Assembly (NCBI RefSeq): GCF_000372865.1
Contig: NZ_KB889965.1
Location: forward strand, 3,021,450-3,085,449
DNA from: Methylosarcina fibrata AML-C10
Lineage (GTDB): Bacteria > Pseudomonadota > Gammaproteobacteria > Methylococcales > Methylomonadaceae
Direction of reading: 5' to 3'
Length of the DNA: 64,000 nucleotides
The notes below the pieces were generated by a model that was not told the DNA's origin, searched no databases, and worked only from the letters and a program-made list of their open reading frames with translations. How positions within the stretch are numbered: position 1 is the stretch's first letter; every line of letters starts with the position of its first letter. Both the position numbers and the translations under genes were made by a program. Of the stretch, positions 35,673 to 45,000 are shown piece after piece.

Positions 35673-36044
35673 TTATTTATTTCCTTGCAATTCCCTCACC
35701 CACCGTTGCATACCCTCGTCATCCGGCAAAGCTTCGGCAGCTTTCCTGGCGTAGCCCAGCGCTGACTCATCCTCTCCGGCTTCACGCAGCATGGCAACGA
35801 GCGCGCCGAGAAGATCGGGATCAGAAGGGTGTTTTGCTTCAGCCTTCTTCAAGACCGCCAGCGCTTCGCGAAATTTACCCGATGAATGCAAAGCCACGGC
35901 ATAGACGTATGCATAGCGGGGATTCTCGGGAGCGAGCGTCGACGCAGCCCTCAGTTCCCGCAACGCAGAAGCCGTCCGGCCCTGGCGCACCCGGAGCAGA
36001 CCCAAGGCATGGTGCAGGTCCGCCGCGTTCGACAACCGGATCAA
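35673..36044 (-). pseudogene. TPR C-terminal part of the octaheme cytochrome gene, separated by an in-frame TAG
   Basis: This frame continues the upstream cytochrome gene in exactly the same phase. Only a TAG at 36051-36053 separates them. It encodes about 120 residues of tetratricopeptide repeats (ADLHHALGLLRVRQGRTASALRELRAA, NPRYAYVYAVALHSSGKFREALAVLKKAE). The first repeat is completed only if the stop is read through. Independent initiation would need a TTG at 36044 with no ribosome site. I treat it as the cut-off end of one ancestral gene of about 800 codons. Confidence 0.75.
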
Positions 36045-36050
36045 CCCTTT

Positions 36051-38078
36051 CTAAAGCAGCTTTTCTCCTTCGTCGTCACGACCCTGTTGCCGATACAGAT
36101 CGGCGAAATTGACGTAGGCGCCGATCAAGAGCGGATCGAGTTCGAGCGCCCGGCGATAGGCCGCCGTCGCGGCATCGATCCGGCCCTGACGCAACAGAAA
36201 ATTGCCTTCGTTGACATTTTCCTGGGGCCAATCGGCATTCAGCGCTAGGGCCTCCCGGTATTCCCGGCTCGCTTTATTCCGGGCTTCCCGCAGGGCCGAC
36301 GGCAGCAAGTCGTCGGACACATCGGCCAGAATGCGCGCCGCTTCGATGCGAACGCCACGGATGGGATCGGACAGCAGCGGGCTCGCCGCCTCGGTGCGGA
36401 AGGCCGGCTCGAACCTTTCGGCAAGGCCCAGCGCGGCCACACGGACAGTGGGGTCGATATCTTGCAATAGCTGCCGCGCCTCGTCGATGAATTCGGGGCG
36501 CAGGCCGGGCTCTGCCAGCGCCGCCGCGGTCGCCCGAATCACGGCAGGAATCATCGGGTCTTGAGCAAGATCGAGCAATGCGGGGACTGCCCCGGTCCCC
36601 TCCGTAACGCCCGCTTGCAGCACCGTTCCGTAATGCGGGCGTTTGCGCCAGGAGGATCCGTACCATCGGTCCAGCGCGGCAGCCGCCCATTCGGGCTTGC
36701 GGTCCTGATGACACTCGGTGCAGGCGTTCGGGCTGCCCAATCGGCTCGACAGGTCCGGCCTGGGCAAACGGAAGCTGTGATCGTGCCGGCCGTCGATGAC
36801 CATGTAATTCCGTTTCGGCGCGTGGCAATCGAGGCATTGGGCGCCTGTCGAGCCTGCCTTGTGGAAATGATGCCGGCCGGTATCGAAGGCGGCCGCCTGA
36901 TGGCAGCGCGTGCACAAGGCATTGCCTTCGGCGCGCAGTTTCAGCGCGTGGGGCTCATGGCAATCCAGGCAGGTCACGCCTTTCGAGTACATCCTGCTCT
37001 GGCGGAACGAGCCCCAGGTGTAATCCTCCTCGCGCTGCTGGCCGTCGGCATAATAGGCCGGCTGCATCAACAGCGCCGGACGATGCGTCTCCTCCAGAGG
37101 CCGGCCGGGCAAGCCGCCTTCGGCCAGCGTCGAGCGGCGCGCATGACAGGCCCAGCAGACATTCATCAGGGTATCGCCGGCCGGCCGGTCGCGCTGCGCG
37201 AACCGGGCGTCCGGAGCCGGAAATCGCCAGGCCTCCCGCCATCGGCTCTCGAGCTTCACCACAAGCCCTTTGTCGTCATTCGGGGCCGGCGCCTTCCCCT
37301 GTCCGGCCCAGTCGACATGGCGCGAAGCGGGGCCATGGCACGCCTCGCAGGACACATTCAAGGCGCTGAAGGTGGTTCGGTACATATCGGTCGTCCGGTC
37401 GTAGCCTTTTTTAAGCCCGGTCGAGTGGCATTCGGCGCATTGCATGTTCCAGTTCTGATAGCGCCCGGTCCAGTGCAGTGGATCGCCGGCATCCATTTTT
37501 TCTCCGGGATAAAGAGAAAACCAGCGCTGTCCGCCTTCGGACTTCGGACGACTGTCCCAGGCGATGCCAAGCGCCTGATAGCGTCCTCCGGGAAACTCGA
37601 TCAGATATTGTTGCAGCGGGGTGACGCCGAACGTGTATCTGATCTGATAATCGGCCGGCTTGCCGTCAGGCCCGCCGGTGCGCACCCAATATTTGCCGTC
37701 GCGCTTGAAAAAAACGGATTCCACACCGAAGTGCTTGAATTTCACCTCATCGAAATGGCCGAGCACCGTCTCGCCGGCCGCTTCCTGCATCGCCAGAGCA
37801 TGGTGCGAGCCGCGCCATGTTTCAACCTCGTTCCGGTGGCAATCTCGGCAGGCCTCCGCGCCGACATAGCCCGGCTCTCCTGCCGGCGGCACCGATTTCG
37901 TCCTGACGATCGCCGAAGCGGGTCCTGCCGGCTGCCCGGCATAAAACCATACTCCGGTTAATGCCGCGATCAGGACGAAAGCGGGCAGAATGCGCCAACG
38001 GCGCTTCCTTGCGGTCCGTGTCCGAGACGGCAACGGAACCGCGGTCCGGGCTGTTCTGGGCGTCTTACGAAGGTTCAT
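36051..38078 (-). CDS. Octaheme c-type cytochrome with HEAT/TPR-like tail (truncated by TAG)
   Basis: A 675-residue membrane-anchored multihaem protein. A basic N-terminus and one hydrophobic helix (about residues 29-47) export it. Eight CxxCH haem sites follow: CRDCH, CAECH, CEACH, CWACH, CLDCH, CTRCH, CLDCH and CTECH. After them come HEAT-like repeats and the start of TPRs. The architecture resembles cytochrome c554/hydroxylamine-oxidoreductase-like proteins fused to TPRs. The TPR domain is cut at a TAG in mid-repeat. Homologous-looking TPR coding continues in frame for 120 codons, so the gene is either damaged or read through. The haem domain is intact. It is in a minus-strand run with MscS and a small membrane protein. 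Confidence 0.88.
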   Translation of the reverse strand: MNLRKTPRTARTAVPLPSRTRTARKRRWRILPAFVLIAALTGVWFYAGQPAGPASAIVRTKSVPPAGEPGYVGAEACRDCHRNEVETWRGSHHALAMQEAAGETVLGHFDEVKFKHFGVESVFFKRDGKYWVRTGGPDGKPADYQIRYTFGVTPLQQYLIEFPGGRYQALGIAWDSRPKSEGGQRWFSLYPGEKMDAGDPLHWTGRYQNWNMQCAECHSTGLKKGYDRTTDMYRTTFSALNVSCEACHGPASRHVDWAGQGKAPAPNDDKGLVVKLESRWREAWRFPAPDARFAQRDRPAGDTLMNVCWACHARRSTLAEGGLPGRPLEETHRPALLMQPAYYADGQQREEDYTWGSFRQSRMYSKGVTCLDCHEPHALKLRAEGNALCTRCHQAAAFDTGRHHFHKAGSTGAQCLDCHAPKRNYMVIDGRHDHSFRLPRPDLSSRLGSPNACTECHQDRKPEWAAAALDRWYGSSWRKRPHYGTVLQAGVTEGTGAVPALLDLAQDPMIPAVIRATAAALAEPGLRPEFIDEARQLLQDIDPTVRVAALGLAERFEPAFRTEAASPLLSDPIRGVRIEAARILADVSDDLLPSALREARNKASREYREALALNADWPQENVNEGNFLLRQGRIDAATAAYRRALELDPLLIGAYVNFADLYRQQGRDDEGEKLL

Positions 38079-38111
38079 CCGGACGATTCAACCCGACTGA
38101 ATAAAAGAAGG

Positions 38112-39695
38112 CTATGAAGTGGTGGCCGGGGCCTGGCTCCAGCGCTCTCTGGGCACGACTTTCGCCGATTCCGGATCGGTCATGTAATGCGGCGACATGA
38201 TCTGTACGCCGTACTCGTTGAAAGCATCCTGGATATTCTGATGCAGTTCCGAATAAAGCTTCGGCATATTGTCGGCCGACGCGGCGTACACGTTCAGCTC
38301 GTACCTGACGTAAAAATCGTCCAGCGCGCTTTGCTGCACGAACGGCGCCGGCTCGTGCAGCACTTGTCCGGTCCTTTCCGCCGCCAGCAAGAGCAGTCCA
38401 TGAACCTGCCGCCACGGCGCGTCGTAGCCGATGGTAACGGTGGTCGGCAAAATTAGCCTCCCTTCTGTGGCGGCAAAGCTGTAATTGGTCACCTGATTAG
38501 TCATCAATACCGAATTCGGAATCGTGATCTCCACGTTTTTCAGCGTGCGCAGGCGAGTCACCAGCATGGCAACCTCCGTTACCCTGCCGGACGTATCGCC
38601 GATCTTGACCACATCCCCGATCCGGAAGCCGCGCATATAAGTCAGCACGACGCCCGCCACCATGTTTGCGATCAGCGAGGTCGACCCCAATGAAAACAGC
38701 ACGCCGAGAAAAATGGAAATGCCCTGAAAAGCACGGGAATCGGATCCGGGTAAATACGGATAAGCCACAGTAACGGCAAGAACGATGACCATGAAGCGGC
38801 ATATCTTGTAAGTCGGCATGGCCCAATCGGGATAAAATCCGGCGAGCGTGATTTCTTCTTTTTCCACGGCCGAAAAAAAGAAACGCAAGATGCCCAGGAA
38901 CCAATGAACGATGAAGGCAAAAATGATCAGAAAAATCATGTTGGGCAGGCCGTTCCAGATGTTGTGGCCGATTTGTCTGATAGGCTCCGCCACGAACTCG
39001 AACAGTTTTTCGGCGAACGGTCGGGTCCAGGGAAAGAAACTCAGGATAAGACTGAAATACAGATAGAGGCTTCCGATCACCATCAGTAGCCGAAACACTT
39101 TGAGTATCCCGGTGAGCATTCCTTGAATGACGAAATCGAAAATTCCGATGCGCGTATGAGACAGCCAGCGGCGAACTCTCGCACAAAGATCAACCTGGGC
39201 CTTGTCGAAAAACTTGAAAAGCCCGTAAATAAAAGCGATCAATCCAGCAGTCGCCAGTAAGGCGAAGAGCAGTCCCTGAAGCAGATTGCCGATACTGTGC
39301 GCCTCGCGGTATTGAGTAATCGCAACACGGATTTTTTCGGCTAATTTCGTGGCCCGTTCATGCCTGGAAACCGCCTCCCCGGCCACATCCGGATCCAATA
39401 CCGATAGGATGATCGTATCCCCCGCCATGACATCGGACGAAATGTCATCGTCGGTAACCGTGATGCTGTCGACGTCAAGATAGGGATCCTCCGCCAACTG
39501 CCGGATGCGCTCGGCGATTTTATCGGCCCGAAATTGCGCAGGAAGGCTTTTCAAACGGCGCACGTAAAACAGCGTCTCCCCGTCCACGACCACCGCCACC
39601 GGCTCCGCAGGCGCGGTCGTCGCGCCGGCAAGCTCCATCATGGGCCACGGACTGAACCAGAAAAGCCCCCACCACAACAGCCATCCGAACTTCAT
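38112..39695 (-). CDS. MscS-family mechanosensitive ion channel
   Basis: A 527-residue channel protein with a signal peptide, a periplasmic N-terminal region of about 130 residues, and several transmembrane helices. The MscS pore and beta domain follow: GISIFLGVLFSLGSTSLIANMVAGVVLTYMR, then FRIGDVVKIGDTSGRVTEVAMLVTRLRTLKNVEITIPNSVL. It is longer than E. coli MscS and nearer to the YnaI/YbiO class. The ATG at 39695 has a GGAG site, while the open frame extends to 39758. It releases solutes on osmotic downshock. It is followed by the octaheme cytochrome gene after 33 bases. Confidence 0.93.
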   Translation of the reverse strand: MKFGWLLWWGLFWFSPWPMMELAGATTAPAEPVAVVVDGETLFYVRRLKSLPAQFRADKIAERIRQLAEDPYLDVDSITVTDDDISSDVMAGDTIILSVLDPDVAGEAVSRHERATKLAEKIRVAITQYREAHSIGNLLQGLLFALLATAGLIAFIYGLFKFFDKAQVDLCARVRRWLSHTRIGIFDFVIQGMLTGILKVFRLLMVIGSLYLYFSLILSFFPWTRPFAEKLFEFVAEPIRQIGHNIWNGLPNMIFLIIFAFIVHWFLGILRFFFSAVEKEEITLAGFYPDWAMPTYKICRFMVIVLAVTVAYPYLPGSDSRAFQGISIFLGVLFSLGSTSLIANMVAGVVLTYMRGFRIGDVVKIGDTSGRVTEVAMLVTRLRTLKNVEITIPNSVLMTNQVTNYSFAATEGRLILPTTVTIGYDAPWRQVHGLLLLAAERTGQVLHEPAPFVQQSALDDFYVRYELNVYAASADNMPKLYSELHQNIQDAFNEYGVQIMSPHYMTDPESAKVVPRERWSQAPATTS

Positions 39696-39741
39696 TGTCT
39701 CTCCGCCTCCGCCGAACCGTCCCCGGGCCGTTTCCGATTTT

Positions 39742-40248
39742 TTATCCTTGCCCGGCATTGCCTATAAGAAACAACCGGATGATTTTATCCCTGCCGATGA
39801 CGATCACCAGCTCCCGCAAGGAGCAATAGAGGAAGAATAACACCGCGAGCCACATCTGGATGACCCAGAAATGAGGCCAGACGACTTTTGCCATGAGATG
39901 ACGGTGGGCTTCGGCAAAGGCGCCGTATTCCCGAAGCAGTGGAAAAAGATGCTCCGCATAGCGGAACAAAAACGCGAACACGAAATAAATCGCGCTTTTC
40001 CAGGCAACGTTGTAGAGCAAAGGCTTATCGGGAAATTGATTCATCAAGGGCAGATTGTCGGCGATCAACACCACCTTGCCGACGATCAGGGCGCCGACCA
40101 CCGCCCCTCCGAATCCGCTCAGAGGCAGCCCGTATTCCCGCTGAATCAGACGCTGGGTGATCGAAAGCAAAAGGAAGGCGAAGAAAAAAAAGAGCGTAGG
40201 CGGCAGAATGAGAAGAAACTCGTGCTTCAATTTTTTCAGTCGTTTCAT
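39742..40248 (-). CDS. Multi-pass membrane protein of unknown function
   Basis: A 168-residue protein with about four hydrophobic segments (about residues 10-30, 43-62, 83-97 and 124-147), a basic N-terminus and a charged loop containing HRHLMAKVVWPHFW. No family is recognised. It precedes the MscS gene by 46 bases on the same strand, so the two are probably co-transcribed and may be functionally linked. Confidence 0.7.
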   Translation of the reverse strand: MKRLKKLKHEFLLILPPTLFFFFAFLLLSITQRLIQREYGLPLSGFGGAVVGALIVGKVVLIADNLPLMNQFPDKPLLYNVAWKSAIYFVFAFLFRYAEHLFPLLREYGAFAEAHRHLMAKVVWPHFWVIQMWLAVLFFLYCSLRELVIVIGRDKIIRLFLIGNAGQG

Positions 40249-40366
40249 TGGATCATCTCGTTAACGAAATCCGGCGAAAAATAATGCTTGATGGTTGCTC
40301 TTCCGGGCCAGAATACATCTTCCGGGGCATGAGAAGCAACCGCCGTCACCGGCATCAATCCATTTC

Positions 40367-41194
40367 CTACGGCGGCGCCACCGGCATGTAAATGACGCCC
40401 GTGCTGCCGTAGGCCTGAGTATACCAACTGGAGCCGCACTGATAATACGTTACTCCTTTAACGACCGCCGTACTGGGGTTGCATGGCAGCCCTCCGGATG
40501 GCGGAGGCGGCGCGCTGTAAACGACGGTCGTAGAAGGAGGCGGAGCGGCCGACGAGCTTTGCGAGGACGACGAGTGGCCGGCCGCATAGCCGCCGACGGC
40601 TCCGAGCGCCGCCGCACCGACCGCCACGGCCGCGACTTCGCCGTCGTCCCAGTTATTGCTGTTGTTGTAATAGACTGGCGGAGGCGGCGGGTAATAGCCT
40701 CCGGCCGGTGGCGGATAATAACCGGACGGATAGCTTCCCTTATAGGACTGCGCCGTTTGCTGCCGGCTTTGCGTGCGGCTCGTATAGCCTTGCTGGCGGG
40801 TTTCGACATTCTCGTTCGAATATTGCTGCCGCTGTGCCTGATTCTGCGACATGGAGGACTGGCGCTGCGCCTGGTTCGCGGTCGTCGTCGATTGCCAGCC
40901 CTGTTGGGTCGCCGCCCGGTTCGCCGATGCGGTCGAAAACGCCTGGGTCCGGTTCGCGGAAATCGATTGGGCGCTTTGCGCCCAGCCGCCTCCCGAACTC
41001 ATCGACCCGTATCGTCCGGCGCCGGATGAAAAGCTGCCGCTGGAGGCGGCGCCGTAGCGGGAAAAACCTCCCGCGCCTCCTCCGCCCCAACCGCCTCCTC
41101 CAAAACCGCGGGCTTGGGAATCATTCAGGGCGCCTAGCGGCAATATTAAAAAAACCGCCATGGCCTTAACGATTAATTTAGGTTGGGTTTTCAT
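40367..41194 (-). CDS. Exported low-complexity protein rich in Ser, Gln, Gly, Tyr and Pro
   Basis: A 275-residue exported protein. After a signal peptide comes a Gly-rich stretch, then a long Ser/Gln/Asn/Ala region with repeated NQAQRQ-like units, and a Tyr/Pro segment (YPPPAGGYYPPPPP). A hydrophobic Ala/Gly-zipper-like helix follows (VAVGAAALGAVGGYAAG), and a C-terminal end with two Cys. It looks like a surface or cell-envelope structural protein. No function can be assigned. Its ATG overlaps the stop of the DUF2092 gene by 4 bases. Confidence 0.75.
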   Translation of the reverse strand: MKTQPKLIVKAMAVFLILPLGALNDSQARGFGGGGWGGGGAGGFSRYGAASSGSFSSGAGRYGSMSSGGGWAQSAQSISANRTQAFSTASANRAATQQGWQSTTTANQAQRQSSMSQNQAQRQQYSNENVETRQQGYTSRTQSRQQTAQSYKGSYPSGYYPPPAGGYYPPPPPVYYNNSNNWDDGEVAAVAVGAAALGAVGGYAAGHSSSSQSSSAAPPPSTTVVYSAPPPPSGGLPCNPSTAVVKGVTYYQCGSSWYTQAYGSTGVIYMPVAPP

Positions 41195-42045
41195 TTCTTT
41201 TCTCCCGATGGATCCGGTTTTGCCGGCGTCTCAAGCGCCACTTGCGGCAATTCGGCAGCGAAGGCAATTTTCCGAGCCCCTTCCGGAGGAGTGAAGACGA
41301 ATTGATTAGCCGGGATTTCAGGCGCGAGATTCCAGTCGGCAAAGTCCGCCCGATAGGACGGCTGACCCTCCGCATTTTTGTAGGTCAACACCACGCGCAT
41401 GGGCAGCGGCTGGGCTCCGGCAGGAATCCAGACCTGATAATCGACCGTGTCGGTACGGCCGGCCAGGTGATGGACCGGCGTCCCATGCATTACGTTCTGC
41501 TCCACATACTCCAGCGACTGCGTGCGGTTTTCCAGTTCGGCCGGAAAGCGGCTGAGCAGAAGTGCCGCCAACGGCAGCCGCATATGCAGATCCTTCAGGA
41601 AATAAGTCACTGCCTCGTCAATGCCGCCCGGCTTGGCTATCTGGGCGTAGACGTTTCCGGTCGGGGTAAACGCCGTGATCTGCTGGCCGTCGTAAAGGAT
41701 AAGATGCCTTTCGCCGTCGCTGTGGCCCACTTCGACCCGCAGTCCATCCGGGCGGCTCACGAGAATCTTCCGGCTCTCGCCGAATTCAATCTTCTGCCCG
41801 GACGCCTGCAGCACTTCGTAGTTTCCCGTCAAATTCACGCTGAACCTTGGCGTCTTGGCCAGAAACCCGGCCATGCTCGTCAGTATTTTTTTGGCATCGC
41901 GCTCCGTTGCGGCGACCGACGCCGGCGCCCGGACCGCCGAAGGTGGCGTTCGGGTGACCGCCTGTTCCCGGACGCAACCCACTATCATCCAAGGAATTAC
42001 GGCACATAGAACGGAGCGCTTCAGACTCCATCGATCATCGTTCAT
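41191..42045 (-). CDS. DUF2092-family lipoprotein
   Basis: A 284-residue protein with lipobox IVGC near residue 24 and a DUF2092 pattern: ILTSMAGFLAKTPRFSVNLTGNYEVLQASGQKIEFGESRKILVSRPDGLRVEV, FDGQQ-like YDGQQITAFTP, and YFLKDLHMRLPLAALLLS. The fold is likely LolA/LolB-like, binding hydrophobic ligands in the periplasm (family inference). I chose the ATG at 42045 because GAGGAG lies about 8 bases before it. A dyad-box promoter (copy 3) is about 90-135 bases upstream. The downstream low-complexity protein is coupled to it. Confidence 0.85.
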   Translation of the reverse strand: MNDDRWSLKRSVLCAVIPWMIVGCVREQAVTRTPPSAVRAPASVAATERDAKKILTSMAGFLAKTPRFSVNLTGNYEVLQASGQKIEFGESRKILVSRPDGLRVEVGHSDGERHLILYDGQQITAFTPTGNVYAQIAKPGGIDEAVTYFLKDLHMRLPLAALLLSRFPAELENRTQSLEYVEQNVMHGTPVHHLAGRTDTVDYQVWIPAGAQPLPMRVVLTYKNAEGQPSYRADFADWNLAPEIPANQFVFTPPEGARKIAFAAELPQVALETPAKPDPSGEKK

Positions 42046-42132
42046 GCTGAACACTCCTCTTGAAACATAAGGTGGGCATTAACATCGGTCTCATCCACCG
42101 GCGGGCTCTTAAGCCGGGGGTTGGGAAATACC

Positions 42133-42179
42133 ATTGTATTTTTGCCCGCGCCGGCCTTGCTATTGGACTTTGGACCAAG
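42133..42179 (-). promoter_or_regulatory. Dyad-box promoter, copy 3 (DUF2092 operon)
   Basis: The box at 42160-42179 reads CTTGGTCCAAAGTCCAATAG toward the DUF2092 gene. A good -10 hexamer TACAAT is at 42138-42133, 21 bases after the box. The leader would be about 80 bases. Confidence 0.7.
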
Positions 42180-42249
42180 GCCTGCTGTCTCCTGACTCTC
42201 AACAGCGCCGACGGGACCGCTCCGGCAAAACCAGAAGCCGTTGTTTTTT

Positions 42250-42630
42250 TTATTGGCCGCTTTCCAGAACGTTTGCGGTCTGAGAAAAGGCATTGCAATT
42301 ATTCCGGTCACGGCAGGCCACCATGTAGACGGTTTGCTTGTTGCAGCCCCTGACGCCGATGGTGTATTCGGTCCATTCATAGCCGCCGGCGGCAATGCCG
42401 TTAATGTAAGTGACTTTTTGCGAAAGCACCGTCGCCGTCGCCTCGGGACAGTTCAGTTCGAAGCGTCCGCGGGTCAGCGCCGTGTTTTGGGCTGAAGGAG
42501 CATTCTCTGCCAGAAATTCGGCCTCGGTCGCGCAAGCGCTCAAAAGGACAGGCAGGGCAAGAGCGGCCAGACCCGGCCGAAGCACATTCCAGGCATTGAT
42601 CCCGTCATTCAATTTCTCTGTTACTCTCAT
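42250..42630 (-). CDS. Small Cys-containing lipoprotein
   Basis: A 126-residue probable lipoprotein with signal sequence and lipobox LLSAC. The mature part has a Cys-containing core (FELNCPEATATVLSQKVTYI, GYEWTEYTIGVRGCNKQTVYMVACRDRNNCNAF) suggesting disulfide bonds. The open frame extends to 42855, but the ATG at 42630 has an AGGAG site and gives the lipoprotein signal. The family is unknown. Dyad-box copy 4 lies about 330 bases upstream, with no gene between. Confidence 0.78.
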   Translation of the reverse strand: MRVTEKLNDGINAWNVLRPGLAALALPVLLSACATEAEFLAENAPSAQNTALTRGRFELNCPEATATVLSQKVTYINGIAAGGYEWTEYTIGVRGCNKQTVYMVACRDRNNCNAFSQTANVLESGQ

Positions 42631-43760
42631 TGGCTTTCTCCTCTTGATCTGATTTGGCGCGCCGGTCATTAACCGAGGGCTCTGGAAGACTTTCCTTTCC
42701 CGGCAAACAGTGCGCTTCCTTACCGTTGCGCTCTGTTCGCCCTGTTTCAGCCAGGGATGGCGGCAATTCCCTCCGGTCAAGGGCTGGCTTGGCATTGCGA
42801 GGCACGGCAGGGGCAGTGAATCCAACCTTGTTGTCGAAGGCTGATCTTCAGCCAAGAGTCAATTTCAGCCATATCGCATTGATACAAGCTGTCGCCAACG
42901 GAAAAGCGAAATCCATCTTTACCGCGCCCGAAGCCGAAAGTCAGCTCATTCCGAAAATGCATTGTAGGCAGGCTCGAACGAATCCGGCTATTGGACTTTG
43001 GACCTAGAGGAAATGGATAGCCGAACCGGTCCCGAACAGCGGGATAACAGGGAACCCTGTCCTGGTTGAGGTTGATCCATTGCCTCCTACCTTGCGAAGG
43101 CAGAACAAGGAGCCATCTCCTCGAGATAGAGAGCGACGGGCTGCCGTGACCGGAAAATCCTCTCCGAATACAGCTTCTGCTCAGTTAAAAATGGACTTTA
43201 TGCGACAATTGGTGTATTTTTAGCAACATGTCTTCAAATAAGTAGCTTTCTTGCTAAAATTGTCGTTTTCCCGGAAGAAAAAATTTTGACGGTTGTCGGC
43301 TATGGAATGTTCGACCCATTCCGTGGGCGGGCTAGGAAAACGTCGACCAACAACAGAGCCGTTCAACCGAAATCTTTAATTTTTCTTCGAAGGATGAGCG
43401 AACGACTGAAATCGGCGGCTATTTCCGTCCCCGTTCGATTCGAGAGTGACCGCGAAAGACGCGCCGCTCATTTAGCAAGACAAAACATTTCCAACCACCG
43501 ATGCCTTTTCAGTTGAAGCCGGCATTGGCAATTGCCTGCCCGGAACAGAAGAATAAATCGGAGCCAAGGCTGCGATCTTGAAGATGGACCTGAATAACAA
43601 ATAACTTTAGGAAAATACTGTAAGTCCCGAATCATAATGGCGACAAATGCTTTACTTTTCCTAAACAATGAGCTATTTAAGTGTCTTTAATGAAGGACGG
43701 TTTTAATCGTTAAGATTAACCCTTTGATAGAATTCGATTAACAATTAACAGGAGATTACT
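42631..43760. other. Long regulatory/intergenic stretch before the OmpA gene
   Basis: About 1.1 kb without a credible gene. It contains dyad-box promoter copy 4 (42961-43007), pointing to the lipoprotein at 42250-42630, and the promoter and AGGAG ribosome site of the ompA-like gene at its right end. Short open frames here (for example 43286-43516) lack ribosome sites. A long leader or a small RNA downstream of copy 4 is possible. Confidence 0.5.
42961..43007 (-). promoter_or_regulatory. Dyad-box promoter, copy 4 (lipoprotein gene, long leader)
   Basis: The box at 42988-43007 reads CTAGGTCCAAAGTCCAATAG toward the lipoprotein gene. A -10 hexamer TACAAT is at 42966-42961, exactly 21 bases after the box, identical to copy 3 in spacing and sequence. 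The leader to the lipoprotein start would be about 320 bases. Confidence 0.65.
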
Positions 43761-44813
43761 ATGCTGAAACCTATCGCTCTGGCTGTGGCCGCGCTATCGA
43801 CAATGAGCCTGGTAGCCGAGGCGCAAGCCGATGAATATCAGGACGACAGATGGTACGTTGCCCCTTTCGGGACTTTCATCAACTCCGGCGGCGACCGGGG
43901 AGCCAATGATGAATGGGGAGGCGGCATGGGCATCGGCAAGATGATTAACGACCATTTCAATGTCGAAGCAAGAGGCTTTTACCAACGCCTGGGCGGCGAT
44001 TCGGGCAGTTGGGACATGACCGGCGGCAACGCGGATCTGCAATATTATCTGTTCCGCGACACCTTTTCGCCATACACCGTTCTGGGCCTGGGCGCGATGA
44101 ACACCAGCCACGGCGGCGACAGCGGCACAGGCTTTATCGGCGAAGCAGGGGTCGGTTTTACCTATGAGCTCATGGACAACTTCATGCTTCGCAGCGACGT
44201 CCGCTATCGTTACAACCACAACTTCAACGCGCAGCTTCAGCCCGGCACGGACGAATTTCACGACATGACCGTCAACGTCGGATTCGTCATTCCGTTCGGC
44301 GACAAACCCAAGCCGCAACCGGCCGCCCAGGCCGAACCGCCAGCGCCGGCGCCGGCTCCGGTGGCCACCAGTTGCACGGCGCTCGACGACGACCACGACG
44401 GCGTCAACAATTGCGACGACAAATGCCCCAATTCGCTGAGCGACACCAAAGTAAGCAAGCACGGCTGCTGGATCGTCGACGTCAAGTTCGACAACGACAA
44501 GGCGATCATCAAGCCCCAGTATTACCCGAATCTGGACAGCGTCGCCGAGGCGATCAAAAACCATCCGGATCTGATGATCGAAGTTCAGGGCCATACCAGC
44601 AAAACCGGCGGCTTCAAGCACAACATGGAGCTGTCCGAACGCCGCGCCAACGCGGTTAAGGATTATCTGATCCGCGGCTACCACTTCCCCAACATTACCG
44701 CGCGCGGTTACGGCTGGACCCAGCCCATCGACACCAACGACACCGAGGAAGGACGCGCCAATAACCGGCGTGTACAACTCGAGGTCAATGGCCAGCCTCA
44801 ATCCGCCCCTTAA
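43761..44813 (+). CDS. OmpA-family outer membrane protein
   Basis: A 350-residue outer membrane protein. The signal peptide ends near AEAQA. A beta-barrel of about 170 residues follows (YVAPFGTFINSGGD to MTVNVGFVIPFG). Next come a Pro/Ala linker, a thrombospondin-3-like calcium motif with paired Cys (DDDHDGVNNCDDKCPNS) and an OmpA/MotB peptidoglycan-binding domain (IEVQGHTSKTGGFKHNMELSERRANAVKDYLI). It tethers the outer membrane to murein. It is monocistronic, with an AGGAG ribosome site and a strong terminator after the stop. Confidence 0.93.
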   Translation: MLKPIALAVAALSTMSLVAEAQADEYQDDRWYVAPFGTFINSGGDRGANDEWGGGMGIGKMINDHFNVEARGFYQRLGGDSGSWDMTGGNADLQYYLFRDTFSPYTVLGLGAMNTSHGGDSGTGFIGEAGVGFTYELMDNFMLRSDVRYRYNHNFNAQLQPGTDEFHDMTVNVGFVIPFGDKPKPQPAAQAEPPAPAPAPVATSCTALDDDHDGVNNCDDKCPNSLSDTKVSKHGCWIVDVKFDNDKAIIKPQYYPNLDSVAEAIKNHPDLMIEVQGHTSKTGGFKHNMELSERRANAVKDYLIRGYHFPNITARGYGWTQPIDTNDTEEGRANNRRVQLEVNGQPQSAP

Positions 44814-44838
44814 GCACTCGTAAGGGTTCGGATGAATC

Positions 44839-44873
44839 AGGCAGGACAGCTTCAGCTTTCCTGCCTTTTTTTT
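44839..44873 (+). terminator. Rho-independent terminator after the OmpA gene
   Basis: A perfect 8-bp stem (aggcagga / tcctgcct) with a 12-base loop is followed by eight T. It lies 26 bases after the OmpA stop codon. Confidence 0.92.
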
Positions 44874-45000
44874 GCCTTCCGGATCAGGGAAAAGCGGATC
44901 TGAAGTAAAGAAAGCGAGCTTTTCGCCTTCCCCTACGCCGCTTCTCCACCGAAAAGCCCCAAGGCAAGCCATTACCGACGATATCACCGGAGCAGCGCCG

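Noticed and set aside
36051-36053. TAG considered as a pyrrolysine codon
   Set aside because: Pyrrolysine needs pyl genes and is not known in this cytochrome family. Nothing in the window supports it.
36561-37961. Plus-strand open frame of 466 codons opposite the octaheme cytochrome
   Set aside because: The minus strand carries eight haem motifs. The plus-strand product shows no domain and is a shadow.
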